Below, piece after piece: positions 1-10,852 of a stretch of 64,000 nt of DNA (positions are counted from its first letter, which is position 1; every line of letters begins with the position of its first letter). The translations under genes and the position numbers were made by a program. The stretch is from Elephas maximus indicus (Eukaryota; Chordata; Mammalia; Proboscidea; Elephantidae), in the NCBI RefSeq assembly GCF_024166365.1, contig NC_064826.1, forward strand, positions 19,988,001 through 20,052,000. The letters are read 5' to 3'. Under the pieces are notes generated by a model. That model did not search any database. It saw nothing but the letters and a program-made list of their open reading frames with translations, and was not told the origin of the DNA.

Positions 1-119
1 TTTTTTTTTTCCCCCCTTAAACTCTTTCTAGGAAATCTGGGAAAATAATTTCCACTCTTGTTCAGGGCAAGGTGAAGATGCTTAAAAATTATCAGCACTA
101 AGGCTATTACAGTTTATAG

Positions 120-455
120 GTAAACTCTTTAACATTTTTTCAATGATTACTTAAAAAAAATGCAAACCTTAAACCAAAAATAACCCCTTAAGTCTTCTTC
201 AGACCAAACAAGTTAGCTTAACTAGTAAAGAAGGTCTGCCTGGAGCCCTGTGCTCTGTTAAAAACTATATGGGATCAAACTGACAATAGCAACTCGAAGG
301 TTAGACACGAAATTTAGGGGCAAGGAGATTATGTTAATAGGGAAGAATGTGGAGGGGAGGACGGTGAGAATGGGTTCACAACGTGAAGACCGTGATCGAC
401 CTGAACTGGTGAATATTCTTCTAGGTATATTCTCAACAACAACAAAAATAAAATA
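120..455 (+). repeat. 3' end of an afrotherian-type L1 (older subfamily)
   Basis: It matches 14880-15225 almost end to end: an AAGTCTTCTTC stretch, then TAGCTTAACTAGTAAAGAA, GGAAATTTAGGGG-like text, GAATGG, and a terminal ATATTCTCAACAACAAC tail. A shorter copy of the same end is at 25770-25905 and a diverged one at about 43140-43400. Assignment to an L1 3' UTR is inference from its resemblance to lineage L1 ends. Confidence 0.5.
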
Positions 456-479
456 AATTTTAAAATGCCTTCATTTCAG

Positions 480-970
480 GACATTTGCTGCGGCAGCTTG
501 GTTACCCGCCATCGTTCTGCACGATGCAGCAACTCTTTTTAAATGCAGCTCAGTCAGGTACTCAGTGCTCTTCCCCCCGACCCTACCCCCCCCCACCCCA
601 TTTGGCTAATTTAAGAAAAAAAAAAAAAAAGCTAAAGAAAGAGGACAAGAAAAAGAAAAGGGCTGACCTCTCCCCTCCGTTAATTACACACGCCCTCCGC
701 CCGCCCTCGCTTCCCCGAGCGAGTCCCTCACGCTGGAGCACTCGTTCACCCCATTGACTCGCAGACCAGCTCAGCCTGCAGGAAACCCGAAACCGGGAAA
801 GAAAGGGCGGTGGGAAGGGGGAGATTCAAAACCAGCAAAGACCGGTTAGGAGAAGAAAAAAAAAGGACGCGCTCTGCTGTGCTGGCTGAGCCGGGACTGC
901 CTGGTAGAAGCAGGATTCTAGAAGCCTGGAGAGGAAAGCCGCCCTCCCCGGGTCCAGGGTACCTTGAAAG
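480..970. other. GC/CpG-rich block in AT-rich intron, function unknown
   Basis: CpG dinucleotides cluster around 660-730 and 780-960 (for example CCGCCCGCCCTCGC and CCCCGAGCGAG), against CpG-poor flanks. There is a C-rich run at 575-600 and a run of A at 615-630. No convincing coding frame, splice-flanked exon or known repeat was recognised. It could be an orphan CpG island, an old retrocopy 5' end or an unannotated promoter. Confidence 0.3.
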
Positions 971-2099
971 CATTTATGGACCGATTTTCAAAAGAATGGC
1001 CAATCTTCACTTTCCTCACTAGACCAGGGTACTCAGCCACGAGGTGATCCATTTCTTGGGAAATCTGTAATGTTTCCAGTGAATACATAAAAAAACATAG
1101 ACATGTTTAAATACATAATCTGATGCATCAGTTAGTGACTTTTTTGTTTGTTTCCTTTCCCCCATTTTCATTCTCTGGGGAGAAAGTGGAGAGGGCAGCC
1201 TGGCTGAAGCTCCAGAACTGGGATGTTTGCATCAAAGCTGAGAGATGATGAGTCACCGCGTCTGCAGGGGCTGCAAAGGGAGACGCCATTTTGCAGCCAA
1301 TCTTTGCGGTTTTGTGCCTCCACAAAATGGCAGGTCTCTGCCTTGCCTATGGTTTTCCTCAACTCCAGCAATGGGAGGGAGCTTCCCCTGCCAGAAAACT
1401 CCTCGCCCTCACCAGCAGAGGAATGCAAGTGGTAGTGACACACACAGAAGAGTGGATGTAAAGGCTGGCACTCCACAATATAGCAGGGCCACTCAGGCCA
1501 CAGGACACGGGCGCCTGCCTCGGGGCACTTCAGTCATCAGCTCCTTTCCTCTGACTCCTATTTTCAAGGCTAATTGAAATTCTGTGCCTCAGGGGCACCC
1601 AAGCTGTGTCCATTGCTGGGATTGAGGTCTGTCTCAGCGTGTCTGAAGAGTTACGGGATGAAAACAGCTTTTTGTCAGCGTTTTCTCTCCATAGGGCACA
1701 GACACCATGTCATGGGACCAGGCAAAGAGAAGAGATCATCTTGTTTTCTCCACTCCCTTTTCTTCTTCAGACTTTTGGTACTGGTCCACAGTCCCTTATC
1801 CGAAATCTTTGGGGCCATGTGTATTTCCAACTCAGAATTTTTGAGGGATTTTAGAAAAGTAATAGGAAGCATATAGTGTGTATTATACATGCAGGATTGC
1901 TCCATATTCGAACCCATTCATATTTCTGGCAGTGAAACAGATGAATAAATAGCATGTCAGTTCAGGTCAGATTTTGCCCCCAAATGCGTTCAGATCAGGT
2001 CAGGTTTTGTCACCAAATAAATGAGGAGAAAAATTGTTTTCAGAGCAATTTGCATTTTAGAATAGCTGATTTAGGGGATCTGTTTTGTACCTATAAGAG

Positions 2100-2243
2100 G
2101 AGCCCTGGTGGCCCATTAGTTAAGAATTTGGCTGCTAACCAAAAGTTCGAATCCACCAACATTCCTTGTAAACCCTATGGGGTGTTTCTACTCTGTCCTA
2201 TAGGGTTGCTATGAGTTGCAATACCCTCCATGGCAGCGGGTGG
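2100..2243 (+). repeat. AfroSINE
   Basis: It starts AGCCCTGGTGG, carries the tRNA-like core GCTGCTAACCAAAAGTTCG and the CTATAGGGTTGCTATGAG tail region. A 12-bp direct repeat with one mismatch flanks it: GTACCTATAAGA before and GTACCTAGAAGA after (2244-2255). Confidence 0.9.
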
Positions 2244-2935
2244 GTACCTAGAAGATATGTTTTCTGGGGCTCTGTTCTACTTCTCCCACCCCACCCACCC
2301 TTCAAAATCAGTCAATATAACTAGACCCCAGTGGGCCCCCAAAAGAGCTCCATGTCACAAATGGGCAAAAGCAGCACTGCCCTGGTGCCCAGATGCCAGG
2401 ATGTGACCCAGGTGGAGGAAGGGGGCATTCTTCACAGACCAGTAAAACTCAGGAAAGACAGCAGAAACTGTACAAGGCTTTGCTACTGTGAGGTCTTGGT
2501 GCCTTGGCAGGTTAGGAGACCCTGGCCTTGGCCAGAAATCAGAAGAGTCAAGGCAGCCCTTGATCCCATCCTCAATGGCAGCCATGGCTTTCAAATGGCT
2601 TTGTAGGCAGCACAGTTAAGAAACCAGCAAGGAGGCCTTAGTGGAAGAGCAGGGGCAGGAGAAGGGTATCTTCGTGCTGCTGAAGATTGCTTAGATGCTT
2701 CCAGAATGGCTGGGTTGCTGTTGAGATGAGCAGCTGGGCATTATGCCCTGCAGTAAGCAAGAGTAGGCATGAAGCCAGTGACACTAATACAGCCTGTGAA
2801 ATCCTAGGGAAACTTGGGGAAGTTAGGAAACAAGATGGAAATACTTTCTAAGTCATTAAGTCACCAGTAGGTATCTAGGCTGTGTCATGGAAGGAGAGAA
2901 TGGCCAATCTCTGATGTTCATTTTTAAACACTCAC

Positions 2936-3031
2936 CTCTTCCAAGCTATGGTAGGCCCCAAAGTTGAAGTTACTATTTCGTTCTGTTCTCCGATTTAATA
3001 GCATTTCTTCATTCTCTTTATCCAGTAGAAC
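2936..3031 (-). CDS. CPA2: CPA2 exon 4 (activation-peptide end and mature N-terminus)
   Basis: 96 nt, 32 codons in phase 0: [20 protein letters not shown] then [12 protein letters not shown]. The acceptor is TTAG before GTTCTACTGG and the donor is GAG|GTGAGT on the minus strand. The basic RRTER segment is where the propeptide is expected to be cleaved by trypsin (family knowledge). Confidence 0.92.
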
Positions 3032-6000
3032 CTAAGACAAATCAGTTATACCTGTGATTAATTTAGCAATGCATTTCAGTCTATACTCATGAAGGAAATG
3101 GTGACACTCAGGTCCCCAGTGCCAAGCTTTCCTTTTCCTGTCCTGTGGGCTGTGGGGTCATGCCTTTCCCTTATTCTTGCAGAGCCCTGAGCAAACTTTG
3201 GAGAACTATGGCAAGAAAAGTACCCTGACCCCAAAGGGGATGGGACATCAGTGGGACTTCTGGCCAGCCAGATGCTGTAGATATAGGAGGAAGTCAGTCC
3301 TATGGTGGGCTTGCAGGCACAGGCAGGGTGTGACCTGACCTTGTCTTATGGCTCATCCTACCTTCCTGGCCACCTGGGACCCAGAGTAACCTCCAGTTAA
3401 AAATAAATAGCAGCTGCTTTTCCCTACGTTGACTAAGACCCTTCAGGTTGCACCTTATATTCTATGCTATAGCCTCTCCTTTGCTCTTTCTCTTAAATTT
3501 TTTTGTTACCATATTCCAGTTATGCCGAATGCAAAAGGGAGAGGGACAGTGCCTCCCTGTCCACCCTGCAGGAGTAGCCCTCACACAGGACAGCCCTAGT
3601 GGCACACACAGGTCCCTGCCCTAACAAAGAGTACCCAAGAAGAAAAGACTTTCCATTCATGTGGACCAGGATGACCTGTGAGATATTTACCTGGACATCT
3701 TCAATCATAATGGAATAAGCAAACCCCTGGGACTCCAAGAAAACTTTGACTGCCTGGAGGCTGACAATGGGAACCCGGACATGGGCTGTCTGGCCTGGGG
3801 TGGTGGCTGATTTCCAGAAATCAAGCTGAAAGGGATAAAAGGCCAAACCAAGACAATGAGTATGTTATTCCAGGGAAATGGACAGTTGAACATTAATATG
3901 TTTCAGTAAATCAATTTGTATGTATTATATCTTGAGACTCCCAAGACTAAGTCATTGTGGAATCCCTATGATGTCGCAATGGGAGTTTTAAATGTCCAAG
4001 CATCAGCAGATATGTTACATTGTTTTTCCCTGTATGGTTGGATGCTAAAACTAACAGAAGGAAAAGATTATTTAAAATTATAGCAGTTTTTTAAAAAGCT
4101 GGCATTCAAGTGATCCAAGTCATTTCATAACAGGATATTAATACTATAAATTATTTTAGGAAAGAAATAATGCATTAAAGGTGTTCAACAATTTTTCAAA
4201 GTCACTTTCACATTTGACCTCTCTTTTCATTCTGACAGTAAACCTGTGAGATAGGTGAATAGTGTATTTACCTCCATCTTATCGATTGGGAAAACGAGAC
4301 ATAAGGAAGATAGGTGACTTGCCCCATGTCACACAATTGGGACTAGAGCTGGTCTTACTTATCCTAGTTCTGTGAGTTAGCATTCCATGCTATGCCAGAG
4401 GAGATGAGCTATAGTCTAAAGTAAAAGACCTCAATCATGTCTAACTGTAGAGAACTCACTGTAGGAAATAGAGACTCCCGCCAGGACAAATACCTGAAGA
4501 TGTTCTTCAGCCTCCAGTACCTCTAGCTTTTTTATTTGTTCTTCATTCCTTGGTATGATCTCAAGAACTTGGTCTCTAAAGAATATTGAACCACAGACAT
4601 GACCTTAAAAACAAAATCTGGACACTATTTCCTGTTGCTTTCTGCTCCAGTTGGTCTCTGCATGTAAGAAGTTAATGCAACAGTCAATAATCTCTTTGAC
4701 AGTCCAGAAACTAATAAATAGTACGCTGACCCACATCCCAGAATGAGGACTTGATTGAATGGCTTTATTTTCCCCAAGGCAATATTATCTAAGTAATAAT
4801 TAAGAGGTGTACCTGCTCCTAGCAGGAAGCTTGCCATTAAAGTTGTCTTTCCTTTAGCTAATGATTATTTGTCAGATAACACCTGCTGCTCATAAAACAA
4901 TGACTTTAAAACATGATTATTCCTGGTTTTCAGAAATAAGTTTTGTTTTGTTTTTTAATGGAATAATTAAATGGTGCTTGCAAGAGGAATCAAATTCCCA
5001 TCTAGAGTAGACCTAGTGGGTTTTATTTTATTTTATTTATGTATTTGTCAATCGCTAAAGCATCAGAGTTCCATCTCCAAACCCCATTCATACATCCCAA
5101 ATCTGAGGTATGGCTAGGGGCAACTGAGACTCAGACAAATCATGGTGTGCCTCTCTTGGTGTTTGCACGTGCACACACGTGCAAAATGAGGAATAAAGAT
5201 TATCTAGGACACCTTAATTCCCATGCATCTGTCAGTTTGTTGTACTGTGGGGGCTTGTGTGTTGCTGGAAGCTATGCCAAACCAAAAAAACCAAACCACT
5301 GCCATTGAGTTGATTCCAGCTCAGAACAACCCCATAAGACAGAGTAGAACTGCCCCATAGGGTTTCCAAGGAGTGCCTGGGGGATTCATATTGCCGACCT
5401 TTTGGTTAGCAGCTGTCATTCTTAACCACTACACCACCAGGAAGCTATGCCACCGTTATTCAAATATCAGCAGGGTCATCCATGGCAGACAGGTTTCAGC
5501 TGAGCTTCCAGACTAAGACAGACTAGAAAGAAGGACCCGGTAGTCTACTTCTGAAAAGAATTAGCCAGTGAAAACCTCGTGAATAGGAGCAGAACATTGT
5601 CTGATATAGTGCTGGAAGATGAGCCCCTCAAGTTGGAAGGCTCTCAAAAGATAACTGGGGAAGAGCTGCCTCCTCAAAGTAGAATTGACCTTAATGACGT
5701 GGATGGAGTCAAGCCTTCAGGACCTTAACTTGCTGATGTGGCATGACTCAAAATGGAAGAAACAGCTGCAAGCATCCATTAATAATTGGAACATGGAATG
5801 TACAAAGTATGAATCTAGGAAAATTGGAAATTACCAAAAATGAAATGGAACACATAAAGATCAATATCCTAGGCATTAGTGAGCTGAAATGGACTGGTAT
5901 TCGTCATTTTGAATCAGACAATCATATGGTCTACTACGCTAGAAAGCTTGAAGAGGAGCGGTGTTGCATTCATTGTCAAAAAGAACATTTCAAGATCTAT

Positions 6001-9000
6001 CCTGAAGTACAATGTTGTCAGTGTTAAGAAAATATCCATATGCCTACAAGGAAGACCAGTTAATACAACTGATATTCAAATTTACTCACCAACCACTAAG
6101 GCCAAAGATGAATAAATTGAAGATTTTTACCAACCTCTGCAGTCCGAAATTGATAGAACATGCAATCAGGATGCACTGATAATTACTGGTGACTGGAATT
6201 TGAAAGCTGGAAACAAAGAAGAAGGATTGCTATTTGGAAAATAAGCCCTTTTTGATAGTAACAATGCCAGAGATCGCATGATTGAATTTTGTGAGACCAA
6301 TGACTTCATTGCAAATACCTTTTTCAGGGACATAAATGGTGACTATACACATGGACCTTGCCAGATGGAATATGCAGGAATCAAATCGAATACATCTGTG
6401 GAAAGAGATGATAGAAAAGCTCAGTATCAGTCAGAACAAGGGCAGGGGTCAACTGTGGATTAGGCCATCAATTATTCATATGCAAGTTCAAGTTGAAACT
6501 GAAGAAAATTAGAACTGGCCCATGAGAGCCAAAGTGCGACCTTGAGTATATTCCACCTGAATTTAGAGACCATCTCAAGAATAGATTTGAAGCGTTGAAC
6601 ACTAATAACCAAAGACCAGACAAGTTGTGGAATGACATCAAGGACATTATACTTGAAGAAAGCAAGAGGTCATTAAAAGACAAGAGAGAAAGAAAAGACC
6701 TAAATGGATGTCAGATGAGACTCTGAAACTTGCTGTTGAAAGTCGAGTAGCTCAAGAACAAGGAAAAATGATGAAGTAAAAGAATGCAACAGAAAATTTC
6801 AAATGGCAGCTCGAGAAGACAAAGTAAAGTAACATAACGACATGTGCAAGGACCTGGAGATAGAAAACCAGAAGGGAAGAACATGCTCAGCATTTCTCAA
6901 GCTGAAAGAGCTGAAGAAAAAATTCAAGCCTAAGTTGCAATACTGAAAGATTCTATGGGAAAAATATTAAGCAACACAGGAAGCATCGAAAGAAGATGGA
7001 AGGAATACACAGTCACTATACCAAAAAGAATCGGTCGAAGTTCAACCATTTCAGGAGGTAGCATAAGATCAGGAACCGATAGTACTGAAGGAAGAAGTCC
7101 AAGCCACACTGCAGGCATTGGCAAAAAACAAGGCTCCAGGAACTGATGGAATACCAATTGAGATGTTTCAACAGATGGATGCAGCATTGGAAGTGCTCAC
7201 TCGTCTATGCCAAGAAATTTGGAAGACAGCTACCTAGCCAACTGACTGGAAGAGATCCTACTCTCAAGAAAGGTGGTCCAACCGAATGTGGATATTATCA
7301 AACAGTATCATTAATATCACATGCAAGCAAAATTTGCTGAAGATCATTCAAAAGTGGCTGTAACAGTACATCAACAGGGACTTGCCAGCAATTCAAGCCA
7401 GATTTAGAAAGGACATGGTACCAGGGACATCATTGCCGATGTCAGATGGATCCTGGCTGAAAGCAGGGAATACCAGAAAGATGTCTACCTGTGTTTTATT
7501 TACTATGCAAAGGCATTCGACTGTGTGGATCATAGCAAATTATGGATAACATTGTGGAGAACGGGAATTCCAGAACACTTAATTGTGCTCTTGAGGGGTC
7601 CGTACATGGATCAACAGGCAGTTGTTCGAACAGAACAAGGGGATACTACATGGTTTAAAGTCAGGAAAGGTATGTGTCAGGGTTGTAGTCTTTCACCATA
7701 CCTATTCAATCTGTCTGCTGAGCAAATAAACTGAGAAGCTGGACTACATCGGGATTGGAGGAAGACTCATTAACCTGTGTTATGCAGATAACACAGCCTT
7801 GCTTGCTGAAAGTGATGAGGACTTGAAGCACTTACTAATGAAGCTCAAGGTCCATAGCCTTCAGTATGGATTACACCTCAACACAAAGAAAATAAAAATC
7901 CTTACAAATGGACCAATAATCAACATCATGATATACGGAGGAAAGATTGAGGTTGTCAAAGATTTCATTTTACTTGGATTCACAATTAATACTCATGGAA
8001 GCAGCAGTCAAGAAATCAAAAGACGCATTGTACTGGGCAAATCAGCTACAAGAGATCTCTTTAAAGTATTAAAAAGCAAAGATGTCAACTTTGAGGACTA
8101 AGGTGCGCCTGACCCGAGCCATGGTGCTTTCAATCGCCTCATATGTGTGCGAAAGTTGGACAATTAATAAGAAAGACTGAAGAAGAATTGACACCTTTGA
8201 ATTGTGGCACTGGTGAAGAATATTGAATATACCATGGACGGCCAAAAGAACGAATAAATCTGTCTTGGAAGACATACAACCAGAATGCTCCTTAGAAGCA
8301 AGGATGGTAAGACTGTGCCTTACATACTTTGGACATGTTGTCAGTCAGGAGGGCTCAGCCCCTGGAGAAGGACATCATGCTTGGTAAAGTACAGGATCAA
8401 CGAAAAAGAGGAAGACCCTCAACAAGAAGGATTGACACAGTGGCTGAAACAATGGGCTCAAGCATAGCAACAGTTGTGAGGAAGGCACAGGACTGGCAGT
8501 GTTTCATTCTGTTGTTCATAGGGTCTGTATGAGTCAGAACTGACTCGATGGCACCTAATAACAACAACAGGACACCTTGAGGAGCCCTGGCGATGCAGCG
8601 TTTAAGAGCTATGGCTGCTAACCAAAAGGCAAGCAGTTCCAATCCACCAGCTGTCCTTGGTAACCCTATGGAGCTGTTCTACTCTGTCCTTATAGGATCA
8701 CTATGAGTCAGAATTGACTCAGTGGCAATAGGTTTGGGTTTTTTTGCTTAAGACACCTTTAAGAAGACTTGGTGGCACAATGGTTAAGTGCTCGGCTGCT
8801 AAATCAAAGTTCATGGGTTAGAACCCACCTGCTGCTCTGTGAAAGAAAGGTCCTGGCGACCTACTCCCATCAAGATTTCAGCCTAGGAAACCCTCTGGGG
8901 CAGTTCTGCTCTGTCCTGTAGGGTCACTATGAGACAGAATCAACTCAATGGCATACAACAACAACAACAACAGGACACCTTGGCTGAGTTGCTGGGTAGC

Positions 9001-10796
9001 ACAAATGGCTAAGTGTTCCACTACTAAGTGAAAGGTTGGTGATTTGAAACCACTCAGAGGCACCTAAGAAGAAAGGCCTGGTGATCTTTTTCCAAAAGGT
9101 CGCAGCCTTGGAAACCCTACAGAGAACAGTTCTATACTGCAACGCATGCGGTCACCATGAATTGGAATCAATTCGAAGGCAACTGGTTTAGGACACCTTG
9201 GCAAGAAAGGGAAGTCTCAAAACAAGCAAGTGCATATCCTTAGAGAAGAAATGAGCAGTATAGCTGAATTCTTAGAGGCTTCTCCTTGGTGACAGAGGTT
9301 CCTCCTCTATCCCAGTCACTGCAGTGGCGAAGAGATGATTGGTACAATGAGTCATATGCAGGGGCCAGATTCTAAGTCTTCTGAAACCAAGCCCCAGGCA
9401 ATTGCCAGTGAACTCCAGTGGAATATATGTCACTGAATGTGAAATCTTCAAGGATCTCCTGCCTCCGATATCCACCTGCTACAAATGGTCTGAAAATCTT
9501 TCTATTTGAGTCTTATTCTGTTTGGTTAATACATGGCCACTCCCGAGGAGAGTCCTCTTTTAAAACGGGAAGACCCTGGGGAAAGTAATACATTAGGCTA
9601 ATGTCTCCCGGGATGTGTTCTAAGGAATAGTAGCCCTTTGAGTTACTTTGCAAAAACAAAAATAAAAGGGGGGGAGTCTGATAATTGAAGAAAATCATTG
9701 GGTAAATGCTGCAACCTATATCCCCTCTCATAGATTGACAATGCACACTAATTTGGTAAAATTTCCTAGAAATTGTATCATTTTTTAAAACCCTGTTATT
9801 CCCAAATTTATCTGACCAAAAAAAACCCAGTGCTGTCGATTTTTATCTGACCAGAGTAAATAAATTTGACCACCTAATTTTTGGACCAAAGTTATTTGAC
9901 CCCTTCATTCATTCCCTGGAACACTGTGCAAGGAATGCTGCCTAGAGCCATTGACAGAATCTTGGAACCAAAGTTCTTTGGAGTAAGAATGTCTCCTCAT
10001 CCTGAGATTTACGAAACCACATATAAGTTGAAGCTAAAATCTTCAGCCCTGGTTCTCCCACCTCATGAGGTTCTAATACCGGGCCCTAGATGTAAAGAGG
10101 GGGGACAATGGTTGACACGGAGGATAAAGCCCAGAAAGGTGGGGAGGAAGAGATGGGAGAGTAACCTTCAAGCACCCAAACAACGTGATTTTCACTAATG
10201 TCTGTCATCCCTACATTCTCATCTTTGGAGGAAAAACTGAAGTCCAGACAGAGAGAAACACGGCTATATGTGTTTAGTTTTCATTTTGTTTTGCTTTATT
10301 TTTTCTTTAAACATCATTCACCTCTTTTTGATCACCCCACTCCTATTATCCCCACCAGTCACCACCCCTACCCAATTGAAGAGTTGTGGCTGGGTACCAT
10401 CAAGTCAATTCCAACTCATAGTATGACCCCATGTGACAGAGTAGAATTGCCACATAAGGTTTTCTGGGCCGTAATCTTTACAGAAGCAGATCTCCAAATC
10501 TTTCTCCTGTGGACCCCGTCAGGGGGTTCCAACTGCCAACCTTTTGGTTAGCAGCTGAGTGCTTAACTGTCTGTGCCAACAGGCCTCCTTCAGTCTAAGA
10601 GAACGTCTCTGAAAATGCTGAATACTTAGGCACGTTACTCTGCAACAATCAAGGGAGAATTTCAGGTTCATGGAGCCTAACCATGAATCAGGTCAGCAAA
10701 ATTCAAACAGGCACCAGAAAGGACAACTTACCCCACAAATGTTTCTCGACAGTAGATATGCCCCAAAAGGGCGCCAAAAAACAGGATCAACTTCAT
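2936..10796 (-). CDS. CPA2: CPA2, carboxypeptidase A2, first four coding exons (partial gene)
   Basis: CPA2 is a secreted pancreatic zinc metallocarboxypeptidase, made as a zymogen, that trims bulky aromatic C-terminal residues from peptides in the gut. Four minus-strand exons (10732-10796, 4494-4575, 3691-3825, 2936-3031) have GT-AG borders and join in frame to about 126 residues. They encode the signal peptide ([16 protein letters not shown]), the activation peptide ([47 protein letters not shown]) and the start of the mature enzyme ([14 protein letters not shown]). These match human CPA2 very closely. The zinc ligands and catalytic Glu are on later exons left of the window. The start is fixed by an in-frame TAG two codons upstream of the ATG, so translation begins at the equivalent of human Met3. 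A TATA-like box lies about 50 bases upstream. CPA1 is the nearest paralogue, but the propeptide reads as CPA2. Confidence 0.93.
3691..3825 (-). CDS. CPA2: CPA2 exon 3 (activation peptide)
   Basis: 135 nt, 45 codons, starting [19 protein letters not shown] and ending SIMIEDVQ. Acceptor TTTCAG and donor CAG|GTAAAT read on the minus strand. Nearly identical to the human propeptide, with a few substitutions such as PGE to PGQ. Confidence 0.94.
4196..4400. repeat. MIR element
   Basis: It shows the MIR core order: GAAAACGAGACATAAGGAAG, then GACTTGCCCCATGTCACACA, then ACTAGAGCTGG. Diverged, as expected for an ancient mammal-wide SINE. It lies in CPA2 intron 2. Confidence 0.7.
4494..4575 (-). CDS. 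CPA2: CPA2 exon 2 (activation peptide start)
   Basis: 82 nt: one base completing the Gly codon split with exon 1, then 27 codons reading [20 protein letters not shown] and EAEEHLQ. Acceptor TTTAG and donor CAG|GTATTT on the minus strand. Confidence 0.92.
5216..8568 (+). mobile_element. RTE/BovB-like LINE, near full length, inactive
   Basis: About 3.2 kb without the SINE inserted in its 5' end. RTE elements encode one polyprotein with an apurinic-type endonuclease and a reverse transcriptase. The endonuclease start is readable ([18 protein letters not shown] at 5794 on; [11 protein letters not shown]), followed by RT pieces ([19 protein letters not shown] at 7525; [20 protein letters not shown] at about 7665) and the active-site region [11 protein letters not shown] near 7780. 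The usual RTE motif is YADD, so the second Asp is Asn here; the upstream catalytic segment reads [12 protein letters not shown] where DYAKAFD is usual. Stops and frameshifts break the reading frame many times. It ends GACTCGATGGCACCTAATAACAACAAC and is flanked by AGGACACCTT. It is not a host gene. Confidence 0.9.
5280..5439 (-). repeat. AfroSINE inserted in the 5' end of the RTE element
   Basis: It reads in reverse from the AACCAAACCACTGCCATTGAG tail region to TTAACCACTACACCACCAGG. A perfect 13-bp target duplication, GGAAGCTATGCCA (5267-5279 and 5440-5452), flanks it. RTE-like sequence continues on both sides, so it is younger than the RTE copy. Confidence 0.93.
8579..8749 (+). repeat. AfroSINE, first of three in the AGGACACCTT array
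   Basis: Starts GAGGAGCCCTGGCGATGCAG and ends GGCAATAGGTTTGGGTTTTT. Target copies lie on both sides. Confidence 0.92.
8760..8971 (+). repeat. AfroSINE with RTE-type (CAA)n tail, second in the array
   Basis: A longer variant including CCTACTCCCATCAAGATTTCAG. Its tail is GGCATACAACAACAACAACA, like the RTE end, rather than the GGGTTTGG tail of most copies. Confidence 0.88.
8982..9189 (+). repeat. AfroSINE, diverged, third in the array
   Basis: The body is recognisable (GTGATTTGAAACCACTC; CAGCCTTGGAAACCCTACAG; GAATTGGAATCAATTCG) but more mutated than its neighbours. It is flanked by AGGACACCTTGG on both sides. Confidence 0.85.
10384..10590 (-). repeat. AfroSINE, long variant
   Basis: Reverse-strand copy with TCAAGTCAATTCCAACTCAT, GTAATCTTTACAGAAGCAGA and CCTTTTGGTTAGCAGCTGAG. 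It lies just downstream of CPA2 exon 1, in intron 1. Confidence 0.88.
10732..10796 (-). CDS. CPA2: CPA2 exon 1 coding part (signal peptide)
   Basis: 65 nt encoding [21 protein letters not shown] and the first two bases of Gly. Donor GG|GTAAGT. In the human protein the first residues are MAMRLILFF; here the codon aligned with human Met1 is TAG, so initiation is at the second Met. Confidence 0.94.
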
Positions 10797-10841
10797 GGTC
10801 TAAGGGCTTTCAAGAATCCAGAACTCAGAGTCCCTCCTGAA

Positions 10842-10852
10842 CTTTATTTATG
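10842..10852 (-). promoter_or_regulatory. Candidate TATA box of CPA2
   Basis: On the minus strand the sequence CATAAATAAAG lies about 50 bases upstream of the CPA2 ATG. That would give a 5' UTR of about 20-25 bases, in keeping with a TATA-driven digestive-enzyme gene. Direct repeats ATTCCCAC and E-box-like CACCTG sequences sit at about 10896-10960. Their use by the pancreatic factor PTF1 is only a suggestion. Confidence 0.6.

Larger units (their letters stand above)
1..2935. other. CPA2 intron 4 (3' part missing) with repeats, no exon seen
   Basis: This stretch lies downstream of CPA2 exon 4 on the minus strand. The next expected CPA2 exon, which would begin with residues like ISQEMDNLV, was looked for on the minus strand and not seen, so it should be left of the window. 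The stretch holds an L1 3' end (about 120-455), a GC- and CpG-richer block (about 480-970) and one AfroSINE (2100-2243). The open frames here are short and resemble no protein I know. Confidence 0.6.
5206..9199. repeat. Serial insertion array: RTE + 3 SINEs sharing target site AGGACACCTT
   Basis: Five copies of a 10-bp sequence punctuate four consecutive retroelements, all on the plus strand: AGGACACCTT at 5206-5215, 8569-8578, 8972-8981 and 9190-9199, and AAGACACCTT at 8750-8759. The elements between them are an RTE LINE, then three AfroSINEs. The simplest reading is repeated insertion at one site, each event duplicating the same target. The array lies in CPA2 intron 1. Confidence 0.85.

Noticed and set aside
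1168-1577. Overlapping frames of about 100 residues on both strands
   Set aside because: No splice context, motif or family resemblance; consistent with chance frames.
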